From Nematocida ironsii (taxonomy: Eukaryota; Microsporidia), in NCBI GenBank assembly GCA_001642415.1, contig LTDK01000180.1, positions 43,230-107,229 on the forward strand: 64,000 nucleotides of DNA, written 5' to 3'. Below, in pieces: positions 45,679 through 54,117 of the stretch. The number at the start of each line of letters is the position of its first letter. Position 1 is the first letter of the stretch. The position numbers were made by a program, and so were the translations under genes. The notes beneath the pieces were generated by a model that worked only from the letters and a program-made list of their open reading frames with translations, was not told where the DNA came from and ran no database searches.

Positions 45679-46161
45679 TTATTCCAAGAGAAAAAATACC
45701 ATAATAAAAAACAAAAGGAAAATCATATAAAGAATTTTTGTAAGCAGGCACTGTTTACCATAAATATTTCTTCTATATTCCATTCCTTGCATGTGAAAGA
45801 TCCTCAGCTCTTCCGAGTATCCAAAATTGGCGTACACAGAGTTCTTCTTGCATGTTTTTTTTACTTCTGCAGGCTTTGGAAAGAAGCCTTCGCTGTGCTG
45901 TTTTCCCTTAGAGTATATTGGTATTACAGTGGAGAGACTGCAAAGGGTTTTGCAAACAGGACAAATGCTTGATTTCTCTCCCCATCCACTAATACATCCC
46001 CAGCAAAATAGATGGCCACATCTGGTTACAACGGGTATTTCTACCTCGCACATGCATATACTACAATCAAAATCAACTTTTCTAGCAATCTTCTCTATAG
46101 CAATTTCTTTTTCCATCCTCCTTAAGTTATTCTCTCCTATAAATTCTCTTTGACCAATCAT
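45679..46161 (-). CDS. RING-finger E3 ligase with C-terminal membrane anchor, RNF5/RMA1-like
   Basis: 160 residues. The C3HC4 RING is complete: C33, C36, C48, H50, C53, C56, C67, C70, in FDCSICMCEVEIPVV, TRCGHLFCWGCISGW and CPVCK, the arrangement of RNF5/RNF185/RMA1 ER ligases. The following VIPIYSKG matches the VVPLYGRG element after the RMA RING. The C-terminus is a hydrophobic anchor (ILYMIFLLFFIMVFFLL). These proteins act in ER-associated degradation, alongside the Doa10-like ligase in this window. The ATG at 46161 shares its A with the TGA stop of the upstream VMA13 gene (TGATG); a GTG six codons upstream is not used as start here. Confidence 0.82.
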   Translation of the reverse strand: MIGQREFIGENNLRRMEKEIAIEKIARKVDFDCSICMCEVEIPVVTRCGHLFCWGCISGWGEKSSICPVCKTLCSLSTVIPIYSKGKQHSEGFFPKPAEVKKTCKKNSVYANFGYSEELRIFHMQGMEYRRNIYGKQCLLTKILYMIFLLFFIMVFFLLE

Positions 46162-47252
46162 CACTCTTTGCTGTAGCACACGCTTAAAGCCTCCATGGCG
46201 TGGAATCGAACATCCTCACTGGTCTTTGAGGAAAGTATCTCAAAAAGCACTAGATGAATATCCATCTGCCGGATTATTCCAACTGACTCTGGGTACACTT
46301 CAATTATTCTGTATATATCATTTGCTGCTATCCAAATGTTATTCTGATTCTCTGACTTTAGAAAGCGTTTTAAAGACTTGATTATATCAGCCCGCTTAAG
46401 AATAAGAGTATCTAGGTTTGTTTTCCAGAACTCTATGCTAAAATGGTACGGATATGGCTGCAGCTCTCCACTCTGCAGCTCCTCCAAGTACGAGTCAAAT
46501 GTAGAAATGTTTTGGGACAGCTTGAAATACCGCTCTCGGCAATACTTTAAGTCGTTTTGTTCTTCTGGATCATCCTTGTTTCCCTTATTGGAAATCACTG
46601 AAAGAAGTGCTTCAATTTTCTGGAATGTCCCATAGTTGTATTTTTCTGTGTACTTCAAATAATTCTTTATAATCCCCAATGAGACACGCTGCTCTTTCTC
46701 TTTGCTGTCTTTTGATATAAAGGAGAGCATGTAGAACATAGGAGACCGACTGAGTGCATCTAATGCCTTTTTAGAAAAAGTCAGCATCCAGAGAAGCATA
46801 AGCCCTTGGTACTTGCACGTTCTTTTTGTACATACATTCAATATTGCAGTGATTAGCTCATTGTTTTTTGCTATTTCTTCCTTTATAGGGTCTTCTTCAA
46901 ATAAACTCATTGAGATTCTTTTAGATTGATAGTCTAGAGTGCACAGGCGCTGCAGGAATATTAGAATTTGCTCCGTTTTTTTGCTGTCTGGTTCTTCTTT
47001 AATCGTATCTGCGACTATTTTATAGTATTCTCCACTTCCCTGGTTCATGTAGCGGTATACTCTGGTGAGCAGCTGGAGAGCTTTCAAAGAAATTAGTAAG
47101 TCGCTTGACTCACTCAGCTCTAAAAGCTCTTTGAGAATCTCTTTGTTAGTTAGCTGGCATGTGGCCAATCCACCTAGCTCTAATAGAGTACTGCGCACTT
47201 CGTCGCAGTTTCCCTTCTTTCTAAGCACATTTAGATACTTTTGAATGCTCAT
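46161..47252 (-). CDS. VMA13: V-type ATPase subunit H
   Basis: Subunit H is the regulatory V1 subunit that couples the ATPase to the proton-pumping V0 sector. The protein is an all-helical HEAT/ARM repeat of 363 residues (yeast Vma13 is 478). The C-terminal domain is diagnostic: YHFSIEFWKTNLDTLI (family: HFW-x-EN), LKRFLKSENQNNIWIAANDIYRIIEVYPES (family: LAVA-x-HDIGE-(F/Y)-V-x-x-(H/Y)-P-x-G) and SEDVRFHAMEALSVC (family: EVR-x-x-AL-x-A-x-Q). The conserved HD is ND here. Its stop overlaps the start of the RNF5-like gene by one base, and its start is 53 bp from the divergent cyclin B gene. Confidence 0.82.
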   Translation of the reverse strand: MSIQKYLNVLRKKGNCDEVRSTLLELGGLATCQLTNKEILKELLELSESSDLLISLKALQLLTRVYRYMNQGSGEYYKIVADTIKEEPDSKKTEQILIFLQRLCTLDYQSKRISMSLFEEDPIKEEIAKNNELITAILNVCTKRTCKYQGLMLLWMLTFSKKALDALSRSPMFYMLSFISKDSKEKEQRVSLGIIKNYLKYTEKYNYGTFQKIEALLSVISNKGNKDDPEEQNDLKYCRERYFKLSQNISTFDSYLEELQSGELQPYPYHFSIEFWKTNLDTLILKRADIIKSLKRFLKSENQNNIWIAANDIYRIIEVYPESVGIIRQMDIHLVLFEILSSKTSEDVRFHAMEALSVCYSKE

Positions 47253-47305
47253 TTCTATTTCTTTTAAACAAAATTGATTTTCTTTTATTTGCCATTCATT
47301 CTCCT

Positions 47306-48184
47306 ATGAAAGTCAAAAGTAGCTTAGAAAGAATGGAAACTAAGAAGATGAAAAGGAAAGCGCTGGCAGAAATCCAAAACAACACGGATAGAAGCGCCAG
47401 AGGCTTTTTTGAACCAGAACAAGAGAAAGAAGACCCAAAATCTATAAAACCCTATACAAAGGATATTCTTTTGCATTATACAAAAGAAGAGAGCAAATAC
47501 ATGCCTTCGCCAGATTACATGTCATCACAGGAGGAAATTAAATGGGCAATGAGAACAGTTCTTATAGACTGGATTATAGACGTACACTACAAGCTTAACT
47601 TACTTCCAGAGACACTGTACCTGTCAGTTAATTTAATTGATAGATTCTTAACACGGCGAGTTGTAAGTATAGGAAAGCTACAGCTGGTAGGAGTGGCGGG
47701 CCTGTTGATATCCTCCAAATTTGAAGAAGTTGCTTCTCCCTCAGTTGAGACGTTTGTAGTGCTTACCGACAGAAGCTTTACAGAAAATGAAATACTTCGG
47801 GCAGAAAAGTACATGCTGCACTGCTTGGACTACAAGATAAGCTATCCATCGCCGCTTAACTGGCTGAGGCAGTGTTCACAGGATGAAGAGGTTGAAAAGC
47901 TTGCAACGGTCATTTTAGACTCTACGCTACCAGAAGAGGCATTTTTAGTGTATACCCCCTCTATTATAGGGTCATCTGCAGCGTACATAGCAAGAGATAT
48001 TTTATACGGAAATAGTGATGATTTTAATGAGTTTCATCGGTCCACGCCCCACGATTTAGGAGATCTGTCCAGTTGTATATGCGAGGTTAAAAAATACCTA
48101 GAAAAGCCTATTCTCCACAGCTCCATCTTTAAAAAGCACAGCACCTCACTTACTAAGCACTTGAGCATCCGCCGTGGTAAATAG
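47306..48184 (+). CDS. B-type (mitotic) cyclin
   Basis: Activates CDK1 at mitosis. Residues 75-200 form the N-terminal cyclin box with MRTVLIDWIIDVHYKL (family: MR-x-(I/V)-L-(V/I)-DW-(L/I)-x-(E/D)-VH), LPETLYLSVNLIDRFL and KLQLVGVAGLLISSKFEE. The C-terminal cyclin box follows, about 200-285. A destruction box is visible near the N-terminus: R17-K-A-L20-A-E-I23-Q-N25 fits RxxLxxIxN exactly, so APC/C-dependent degradation is expected. The length is 292 residues with a short N-terminal tail. The start is the ATG after CTCCT. No CDK1 is in the window; the CDK at 50.6 kb is of the PHO85/CDK5 type. Confidence 0.92.
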   Translation: MKVKSSLERMETKKMKRKALAEIQNNTDRSARGFFEPEQEKEDPKSIKPYTKDILLHYTKEESKYMPSPDYMSSQEEIKWAMRTVLIDWIIDVHYKLNLLPETLYLSVNLIDRFLTRRVVSIGKLQLVGVAGLLISSKFEEVASPSVETFVVLTDRSFTENEILRAEKYMLHCLDYKISYPSPLNWLRQCSQDEEVEKLATVILDSTLPEEAFLVYTPSIIGSSAAYIARDILYGNSDDFNEFHRSTPHDLGDLSSCICEVKKYLEKPILHSSIFKKHSTSLTKHLSIRRGK

Positions 48185-48973
48185 ATGTAATCTTGTGTAG
48201 CTGTATAGTTCTTAATTAGAGTTGTATGGTGCCTAAGTAATAATTAATCCTAAGGGATTGTGCTCTCCAATCAGATATTAAAATAGAATATTATTTGTTT
48301 CATATTTCACTCCTTTTATCTTCTTCTAAGGCGATCCGCCATAACTTTTGATAAATATTTTTGAGAGAATCTTTCTGGGCTTGGAATCGCGACATTATAA
48401 AGAATAAATCTGTCACTATTTATACTTTGTTTGCAGTTTTGTTTTATTAAATTAAAGCTATGAATAGATAAAGGAAATTTAAAAAATTTTAATAAATGAG
48501 CAGGGTGCTGAATCATTGAACACCTTTAAGTATAATCCGAACAAGAAAATTGGTCTTAATACACAAGAAAGCACAGAGAATATATCAGATGTAAAAGAAG
48601 AAATATTTTAATTTATTTTTAGGCTAAAGTATTAGCATACTTACTATTATTATATATTAGTGCGGCTGTTATAAGGATATTATTAGAATATGTATTAAAA
48701 CTAAAGAATATATGAATTCTATGATTATTTCTGGTATAGTGCATATATTAAGTAATTTACCATAAATAGAGAATGTTATTAGCAATGTTTATGCTATTTA
48801 CAGAATAAGATAGTCTGGAATATAAAAGTGTAAACTAGTGCCAAGTATGCAGATGCATTAATAATTATATAGAGATGTTGTATTTGTTGGATACTATTAT
48901 TATGGAGATATTTAAGAATTTGTGTGGGATTGAATTGGTTTTATAATAATTTATTTGGGTTATATCTAAGTGG
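48185..48973. other. 789 bp gap with one doubtful small ORF
   Basis: AT-rich region between the 3' ends of cyclin B and LSG1. Apart from the 66-codon frame listed separately, there is nothing recognisable; the right half (48520-48970) is more than 75% A+T by eye with no repeat of note. Confidence 0.45.
48316..48516 (-). CDS. Doubtful small basic protein
   Basis: 66 codons with an ATG. The sequence is basic, with a hydrophobic start (HPAHLLKFFKFPLSI) and a charged end (FSQKYLSKVMADRLRRR). The Arg/Lys-rich, Ser/Pro-containing C-terminal half is not what random AT-rich DNA would give. It could be a small mitosomal or ribosome-related protein, but no family is recognised. Confidence 0.35.
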   Translation of the reverse strand: MIQHPAHLLKFFKFPLSIHSFNLIKQNCKQSINSDRFILYNVAIPSPERFSQKYLSKVMADRLRRR

Positions 48974-50275
48974 TTATCTCTTTGTTTTAAATACTCTTTC
49001 CAGTCCTTTCTTTAAGTAGTGCTTTTTTGTGTATAAGAGCTCTTCTTTGTTTTTTTTGCTTTCTTCTTCTTTTTTCTGTTCCTTTTTCTCATTTTTATAC
49101 CATTCGTAGTTAACTTCTGAGTTTATAATGTAGTTGTCTGGTACAGTGTGGTTGTGCTCATTAAATGAAAATGGATCATGCCCTGGTACTGGATGAACAT
49201 ATTTAATTGTTCCCTTAATGTATTCCTTTATTACCATCTTAATAAGCTTTCCTTCTTCTGCACATCCTGTTGCTTTCTTAAGATAATATAAGTAATTTTC
49301 TTCAATTGTTCGTCTGGAGTCATTTACAAACTCAATTACCTTTGTAAGATAGCAGAGCTTTCTTATTCCTATTCTTTCAACTATTAGCGTAATACAGTCT
49401 TTTATGTCCCTGGTGTGGTCAAGCGAAAGAATTCCATTAAGAAGTAGGTCTTGCTTTTCCGCTACAAAAGTCGGGAAAACCAGCCCTGGACAGTCGCATA
49501 TAACCATTGAGTCTAACTGCAGTGTCTGCACGTTCTTTGTCTTTCCGGGAACAATGCTGGTTTTTACCACCTGTTTTTTAAACAGAGAGTTGATTGTAGA
49601 ACTTTTACCGACGTTCGGGTACCCAATCATTCCTATCTTTTTCACACCGTCTTTTAATAGGGAATCCCACACACGAAGAAGCTCATCTGACCGGTCCTCC
49701 ACCGCCGAGTAGAAAAAGTGCTCTATACGCTTCTCTGTAAAATACTCGCTCCACATGCTCTTCTGTTTGTCTGTTAGCAGATCAGATTTGTTTAGAAGAA
49801 GATAATGTTTTTTAGTTGGTGCAATCTTAACTATATCTTCGGTGTAAAATAGCAAAGGATTTCTTGCATCAACAATTTGTACAATCAAATCATTCTGTTC
49901 TACTGTAAACCAAAGCTGCCGCCATACATTAATGTTTCTTTCATATGGCGTAATTGATCCTTTGTTGTTTAAAAGTGCATTCATGTTTAGCTTCCATTGG
50001 TTAAACGCCTTTCTTTCTTCATTCTTGTACTCTTCTCTGTCGACCGTGTTTCTTGGTTTCTGGGGTATTTTGATTCCCTCTTTTCCCTCCACCATTGTAA
50101 GCGCTTTTATTGACGTGTTTTGCGAAAAGTCGTACTCAATTATTTCTGCGGCTTCAACCAGGGAGTCAACCTCTGTGGTTTCCAAAACACTTTTCAATGA
50201 TTTGTTCTCTTTTTGCGGCTTGTTCATTCTTTTGTCCTTAATTACCATTCGGCCCCATTCGTACTTGGTCTTCAT
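48974..50275 (-). CDS. LSG1: 60S export GTPase LSG1
   Basis: LSG1 is a cytosolic circularly permuted GTPase that releases NMD3 from pre-60S subunits. The permuted motif order is clear: VDARNPLLF, G4 NKSD (in LLLNKSDLLT), G5-like YSA, then G1 GYPNVGKSS, G2 PGKTKNVQT and G3 DCPGL. The N-terminal NVWRQLWFTVEQNDLIVQIVDARNPLLF is nearly family consensus. The C-terminal half has the LSG1-specific extension ending in a basic tail (KKHYLKKGLERV). I place the start at the ATG at 50275 (MKTKYEWGRM, matching YDWGRL of animal LSG1), giving 433 residues. The frame is open 81 codons further up through AT-rich hydrophobic sequence that is unlikely to be coding. Confidence 0.9.
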   Translation of the reverse strand: MKTKYEWGRMVIKDKRMNKPQKENKSLKSVLETTEVDSLVEAAEIIEYDFSQNTSIKALTMVEGKEGIKIPQKPRNTVDREEYKNEERKAFNQWKLNMNALLNNKGSITPYERNINVWRQLWFTVEQNDLIVQIVDARNPLLFYTEDIVKIAPTKKHYLLLNKSDLLTDKQKSMWSEYFTEKRIEHFFYSAVEDRSDELLRVWDSLLKDGVKKIGMIGYPNVGKSSTINSLFKKQVVKTSIVPGKTKNVQTLQLDSMVICDCPGLVFPTFVAEKQDLLLNGILSLDHTRDIKDCITLIVERIGIRKLCYLTKVIEFVNDSRRTIEENYLYYLKKATGCAEEGKLIKMVIKEYIKGTIKYVHPVPGHDPFSFNEHNHTVPDNYIINSEVNYEWYKNEKKEQKKEEESKKNKEELLYTKKHYLKKGLERVFKTKR

Positions 50276-50621
50276 GAAAAATGGAAAACATCTGAAAAAG
50301 TTTTTAATCCCGAAATACCACGTAACGGAAGCCCATCTTAACAAAATATTCTTCATATAATAATTATATACAACTGCACAGAAATAGCTGTTTACTCTGT
50401 CTTTCCAGTATATTAATAGTACTGTTATATAGAAAGGCCTATATATACATCTTATACTAAGAATATAGCCTGAATTTTTATAAACACAAACTGCCCGAAA
50501 TACAACTTGAAATACCAAATGCAGAGGCGAATTAAATTTATTCTAAATAGATTTATCCGTCCATGCAGAATTTACTTACTATTTACTCCTATCATAATGT
50601 TTATGGGTTATTTTTGTCTGG
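50276..50621. other. 346 bp gap upstream of LSG1
   Basis: Promoter of LSG1 and 3' flank of the CDK gene. Includes GCCCGAAATACAACTTGAAATA near 50487, a variant of the AACCCGAAAT word. The open extension of the LSG1 frame through here is probably fortuitous. Confidence 0.45.
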
Positions 50622-51434
50622 CTATTCAATTTGATTGAGATAATTCAATGCTTCTTGCGCGGTAATTCTCTTCTCTGGTATCTCTTTTAAGCATTCAAAT
50701 ATCAGCCCAGAATATATTGGGTCATGCTTTGCATGTATCTTTAGCAAATACTCCATCTGGTTACTGCCCTGTAGGTCAATGTAGCGAGATATTTTGACTA
50801 GTTGGTCTTGTTTGTCCGTACCCGAGAATAATGCATTGCCAGTTAGTATTTCACTTATTATACAGCCCACACTCCAAATGTCAATCGAGTACCCATATAC
50901 CTTAACCCCCTTTAATAATTCAGGCGACCTGTACCATAGAGTCACCACCTCCGATGAGTATGATGGCATTTTAATTTCCAGGCTGCGCGCCAGGCCAAAG
51001 TCTGCTATTTTCATACATCCATTTTTATCTACAAGAATGTTCTGCGGCTTTAGATCTCGATGAACAATCTGCTGGCTGTGCAAGTATGCAACCCCTTCTA
51101 TCAACTGCTTAATTAGCCCTTTATGACTAAAAGGCACTCCAGAGAGAAGTAGTTTTTTCAAGTCTGTGTCTATATATGACAGCACAATCACTAGCTCTAA
51201 TTCACTGTGTAATATGTCTTGGATAGATAGAATGTTTTTGTGCGACAGCCCTTTCATTATCGATATTTCTCTTAATGCGGTGTTTGGCATTCCCTCCTCC
51301 TCAGACAGTTTAATAATTTTCAAGGCAACTTTAGTTTTGTTAATTTTGTCATACCCCTCGTAGACCATTGAATATGTTCCATACCCCAATAAGTCTCTCC
51401 GAACAAATCTATCCATAAAACTTTTAAAACACAT
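50622..51434 (-). CDS. PHO85: Cyclin-dependent kinase, PHO85/CDK5-like
   Basis: A complete but small CDK (270 residues). Glycine loop LGYGTYSMVYEG with the T-Y pair targeted by Wee1-type kinases; catalytic K39 in VALKI; PSTAIRE-type helix EEGMPNTALREI at 46-57 (P-N-T-A-L-R-E); HRDLKPQN at 125-132; DFG at 145-147; activation segment SYSSEVVTLWYRSPE. A Ser rather than Thr in the T-loop, plus SSEVVTLWYR, matches PHO85/CDK5, which do not need CAK phosphorylation. The C-lobe is trimmed after the EKRITAQEAL element. The alternative start MDRFVRRD at 51416 fits CDK N-termini better than the first ATG. The cyclin partner is unknown. Confidence 0.85.
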   Translation of the reverse strand: MCFKSFMDRFVRRDLLGYGTYSMVYEGYDKINKTKVALKIIKLSEEEGMPNTALREISIMKGLSHKNILSIQDILHSELELVIVLSYIDTDLKKLLLSGVPFSHKGLIKQLIEGVAYLHSQQIVHRDLKPQNILVDKNGCMKIADFGLARSLEIKMPSYSSEVVTLWYRSPELLKGVKVYGYSIDIWSVGCIISEILTGNALFSGTDKQDQLVKISRYIDLQGSNQMEYLLKIHAKHDPIYSGLIFECLKEIPEKRITAQEALNYLNQIE

Positions 51435-51675
51435 TGAAGTATATTAAATAATACAAATGGTAAATAACCCAAATTTTTACCTATTTCTAAAATACAGCAG
51501 CTACTCTCTGTGCATTCTATATAGATATAGCCCTATTTAATCAGAAAATTATACCCTGAAATATTCTAACCCGAAATTCTTATATTATTTACATCATGTA
51601 TCTGTAAATATAACAGCGAATTAGACTTTTTTGTATTACAATTCAAGAAGCACAATCTGAAACATATTCTAAAAT

Positions 51676-51891
51676 TCAATGAACATTCTCATTTGATACA
51701 CTAACTATGTTACTACACCTAATTAGTACTTTGTTAGAACAATTGTTTATCATGCATTTGGAAATAAGTATGTTCATTCTAGAATCAAATCCTTCTAGTA
51801 TTCCCGTGTATACCTTCCCCGTTACAATTTTAACTGCCACTTTTTCATTTAATAGGCTTGGTAAGAATGAACCCAAAATATTTATGTTCAT
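51676..51891 (-). CDS. Sm-like protein of the SmF/LSM6 type
   Basis: 71 residues. The Sm1 motif is NEKVAVKIVTGKVYTGILEGFDSRMNILISKC and the Sm2 motif is KVLIRCSNIVSVS. SFLPSLLNEKVAVK (family: (P/D)-FL-x-x-L-x-GK-PV-x-VKL) and VLIRC-N (SmF: VLIRCNNVLYI; LSM6: FIRGNNVLYI) point to SmF/LSM6, with the Cys favouring SmF. If the genome has no spliceosome, as reported for Nematocida, it more likely serves as LSM6 in the LSM1-7 decay ring next to the LSM5-like gene found here. Its start lies about 500 bp from the TMEM245-like gene. Confidence 0.65.
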   Translation of the reverse strand: MNINILGSFLPSLLNEKVAVKIVTGKVYTGILEGFDSRMNILISKCMINNCSNKVLIRCSNIVSVSNENVH

Positions 51892-52387
51892 ATAGAAAAT
51901 ATTTTGTTATTATTTATAATTTCTAGCCAGCCCAGGATTTACTTAAATGTATATTCTTTATTTTGAAAATAATTACTTATTTTATTGTGGCTTTAATTTC
52001 TATTTCAGATATTTACTTGCTTTAAATACTTTGAAATATCTTTAAAGATATATTCTTACATTTGAGGATATTTCAGTTATATTGGAATTGTTTATGGCGT
52101 ATTTCTAATATAATAACAGATAGTACAGGGTTTATTATACTTGTATGCTTTGCATTTTAAAGAACATACTTCTATATAGCTTAAAATACCATAAAATAAC
52201 ATAAAATTGCTATACTATGCACCGAAGTATAGCCTTGTTGTTATTTAATTTAAAATGTCAAGCCATTTTATATAATGAAGTTTTGGGACATCTCTTGCTA
52301 ATCGTATCTGTTTGTTTTTATGTCTATTACAGTGTTTCTTTGATATTTTCTCTCTTTTTATGAGTGCTTGTATTTTTATTTATTTTT
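51892..52387. other. 496 bp gap between divergent genes
   Basis: AT-rich region between the SmF/LSM6 start (minus) and the TMEM245-like start (plus). The reading frame of the latter opens near 52364 at a GTG. No repeat or structure stands out. Confidence 0.45.
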
Positions 52388-53401
52388 ATGGAGGATGTCC
52401 TAAGGTGTGGCTTAGTGGGGTTGATTGTATATGGAAACTACATACTATTTTCTGGCCATATTACCACTATATTCTGGTCCATGTGCTATTCTGTGCTATT
52501 CAAACAGATTAACAACAATACTCCGTTTATTCTGATTCCCATAATGCATATAGTATTAGTTATTAGTATTTTGTTTACCGTTTTTCCGTATTTGGTAATG
52601 TCTATATGTAGAAAAGAATTATTAGAGTTTTTTGTAAGCACTATACATAATAGACAGGAGATAGTAAACAATATATCAGCAACTGATTGCCGCATGTACT
52701 ACAGAATATACAATGCTTTAAAGCCATTTGCAATGTACACTTCCTATGATGTTCAGAAAGATTTGCTGCTCAGTGGGCGTGTTGTGTGTTTTATATTCTT
52801 CTTTGTTTATTTCTACAGATTACAGAAGAATCCTCTTTTTTATCTTATTGGGTCTATCCCTAAAGCAGCGCATATAATCAAAATATTTGAAGGTATTCTA
52901 AACACACTCTGCATTGCGAGTGTATATCAAGCATTGTTTTCTGTGCTTTCATCAATATATTTTGCGCAGCCACTGCTCATTACTTATATGATGACATTTT
53001 TTGTTTTGACACTTTTCCCTGTACATTCTCTGATTCATTTTTTCTTGTTTGCAGTAATGCTATTTGCACATGGCCAGAGATTAAATTCTGGTATATTGAT
53101 TATTTCTGGAGTGATTATACACATAATAATAAGATCTATTTTCTCCACTAAAAGCAGCGTAAATGCTGGCATAGGCAACAGATACTTAAAAAGCATAAGT
53201 AGTTTCTTGGGATGGAAGGTATTTGGATGTGCAGGACTTGTTTTAGGCCCATTCCTCCTGTTTTCTCTTTTAGTGCTGACAGGCCCAGATGATGTTCAGC
53301 CTTCTTATAATCACAACACTGCACAGGAAATAAATCGAAAGATAAACAAGAGTCCAAAAAAACTAACAAAAACCATGGAAATACTACGAAAGAATAAATA
53401 G
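52388..53401 (+). CDS. Multi-pass membrane protein, TMEM245/AI-2E family-like
   Basis: 337 residues from the first ATG (a GTG opens the frame 24 bases earlier). About seven hydrophobic segments: roughly residues 4-27, 45-70, 120-145 and then a cluster in the C-terminal half. The second half matches the AI-2E/TMEM245 pattern: a helix with EGILNTLCIASVYQALFSVLSSIYF, then a loop and a helix with a conserved proline (FVLTLFPVHSLIHFF), then AHGQRLNSGILIISG and the final KVFGCAGLVLGPFLLFSLLVL (family: x-G-x-x-G-x-(I/L)-GP-x-L). This protein family is poorly understood in eukaryotes. The C-terminal 45 residues are a hydrophilic basic tail. It is upstream of H2B on the same strand. Confidence 0.6.
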   Translation: MEDVLRCGLVGLIVYGNYILFSGHITTIFWSMCYSVLFKQINNNTPFILIPIMHIVLVISILFTVFPYLVMSICRKELLEFFVSTIHNRQEIVNNISATDCRMYYRIYNALKPFAMYTSYDVQKDLLLSGRVVCFIFFFVYFYRLQKNPLFYLIGSIPKAAHIIKIFEGILNTLCIASVYQALFSVLSSIYFAQPLLITYMMTFFVLTLFPVHSLIHFFLFAVMLFAHGQRLNSGILIISGVIIHIIIRSIFSTKSSVNAGIGNRYLKSISSFLGWKVFGCAGLVLGPFLLFSLLVLTGPDDVQPSYNHNTAQEINRKINKSPKKLTKTMEILRKNK

Positions 53402-53711
53402 TTCTATTAGAATAGAATCAGACTGAGTTTCCCGCCATAATATTATTTTTAGCTAAATTATTTCTTAATGAAATAAATTCTTATAATTTCTTGTATTAAG
53501 GTGACCTATGACTGCATTTGCCGCATGAGCCCATTTTACTCTCTTTCATCTTATTAAATATATTATATACAATCTATTTATATTAATAACATATAACTGA
53601 TTGATTTATAAATTTGGTATATTTTATATTTATATTGTTTCTTGCATTTTGGAGGGAAAGTACCCGCCAAAACAAAAGTATAAATATATTTTTATTTGCA
53701 GAAATAATAAA
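53402..53711. promoter_or_regulatory. H2B promoter region
   Basis: 310 bp between the TMEM245-like stop and the H2B ATG. It holds TTTCCCGCC at 53428-53436, the E2F-like dyad at 53648-53671 and a TATA box TATAAATATA at 53679-53688 (24 bp before the ATG). The spacing implies a very short 5' UTR, as usual in microsporidia. Confidence 0.6.
53648..53671. promoter_or_regulatory. E2F-like dyad upstream of histone H2B
   Basis: TTTGGAGGG (53648-53656) and CCCGCCAAA (53663-53671) form an inverted repeat with one mismatch around a 6-base spacer. The right arm equals the consensus E2F/DP half-site TTTGGCGGG read on the other strand. The TATA box follows after seven bases. A role in S-phase control is inference from E2F biology in other eukaryotes. 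Confidence 0.5.
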
Positions 53712-54113
53712 ATGGAAGCAAAGACAGGAGACAAGAAAATAATCCCAGCAGGAAAAGCACCAGCAAAGGGCGTAGGTGCAACTGAAAAGAAGAAGAAGAA
53801 GACAAACCACATGTCTAAGAGTCAATACAACTTCAGGTCATCTATCAAGAGAATGCTTAAGAACACCTACCAGGCAGCACCACCCCAAGTCAGTGGACCT
53901 GTTGTAGAAAGTCTTTGCAACATTGTCTGTGATATAATTGACAAATTGTCAAATGACTGTGAAATTCTTGCCAGAAAGGTAGGAAAGCAGACAATTAACC
54001 TTGAGGAGGTAATGGCAGCTGTTATGGTTAACCTATCCGGAGAGCTTAGAACCCACGCCATCAAGGAAATAAAGGAGGCTGTGGCTAAAGTCCCATCAAG
54101 ATCCAGTAAGTGA
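53712..54113 (+). CDS. H2B: Histone H2B
   Basis: Core nucleosomal histone. The start is the ATG at 53712 (MEAKTGDKK); the open frame extends 37 codons upstream through the promoter and TATA box, which cannot be coding. The N-terminal tail has a KKKKK stretch and acetylatable lysines. The histone fold runs from about residue 38 to 110: NFRSSIKRMLKN (family: SYS-YIYKVLK), VVESLCNIVCDIIDKLSNDCEILAR, QTINLEEVMAAVMVNLSGELRTHAIKE (family: [25 protein letters not shown]). At 133 residues it is near canonical size, but the fold is quite diverged, as usual in microsporidia. Codon use is less AT-rich than its neighbours, suggesting high expression. Confidence 0.95.
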   Translation: MEAKTGDKKIIPAGKAPAKGVGATEKKKKKTNHMSKSQYNFRSSIKRMLKNTYQAAPPQVSGPVVESLCNIVCDIIDKLSNDCEILARKVGKQTINLEEVMAAVMVNLSGELRTHAIKEIKEAVAKVPSRSSK

Positions 54114-54117
54114 ATAG

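Noticed and set aside
50276..50518. 81-codon upstream extension of LSG1
   Set aside because: Hydrophobic, AT-derived composition and no family match; LSG1 similarity begins with the ATG at 50275.
53601..53711. 37-codon N-terminal extension of H2B
   Set aside because: It runs through the TATA box and the E2F-like dyad and has no histone similarity; the ATG at 53712 is the start.
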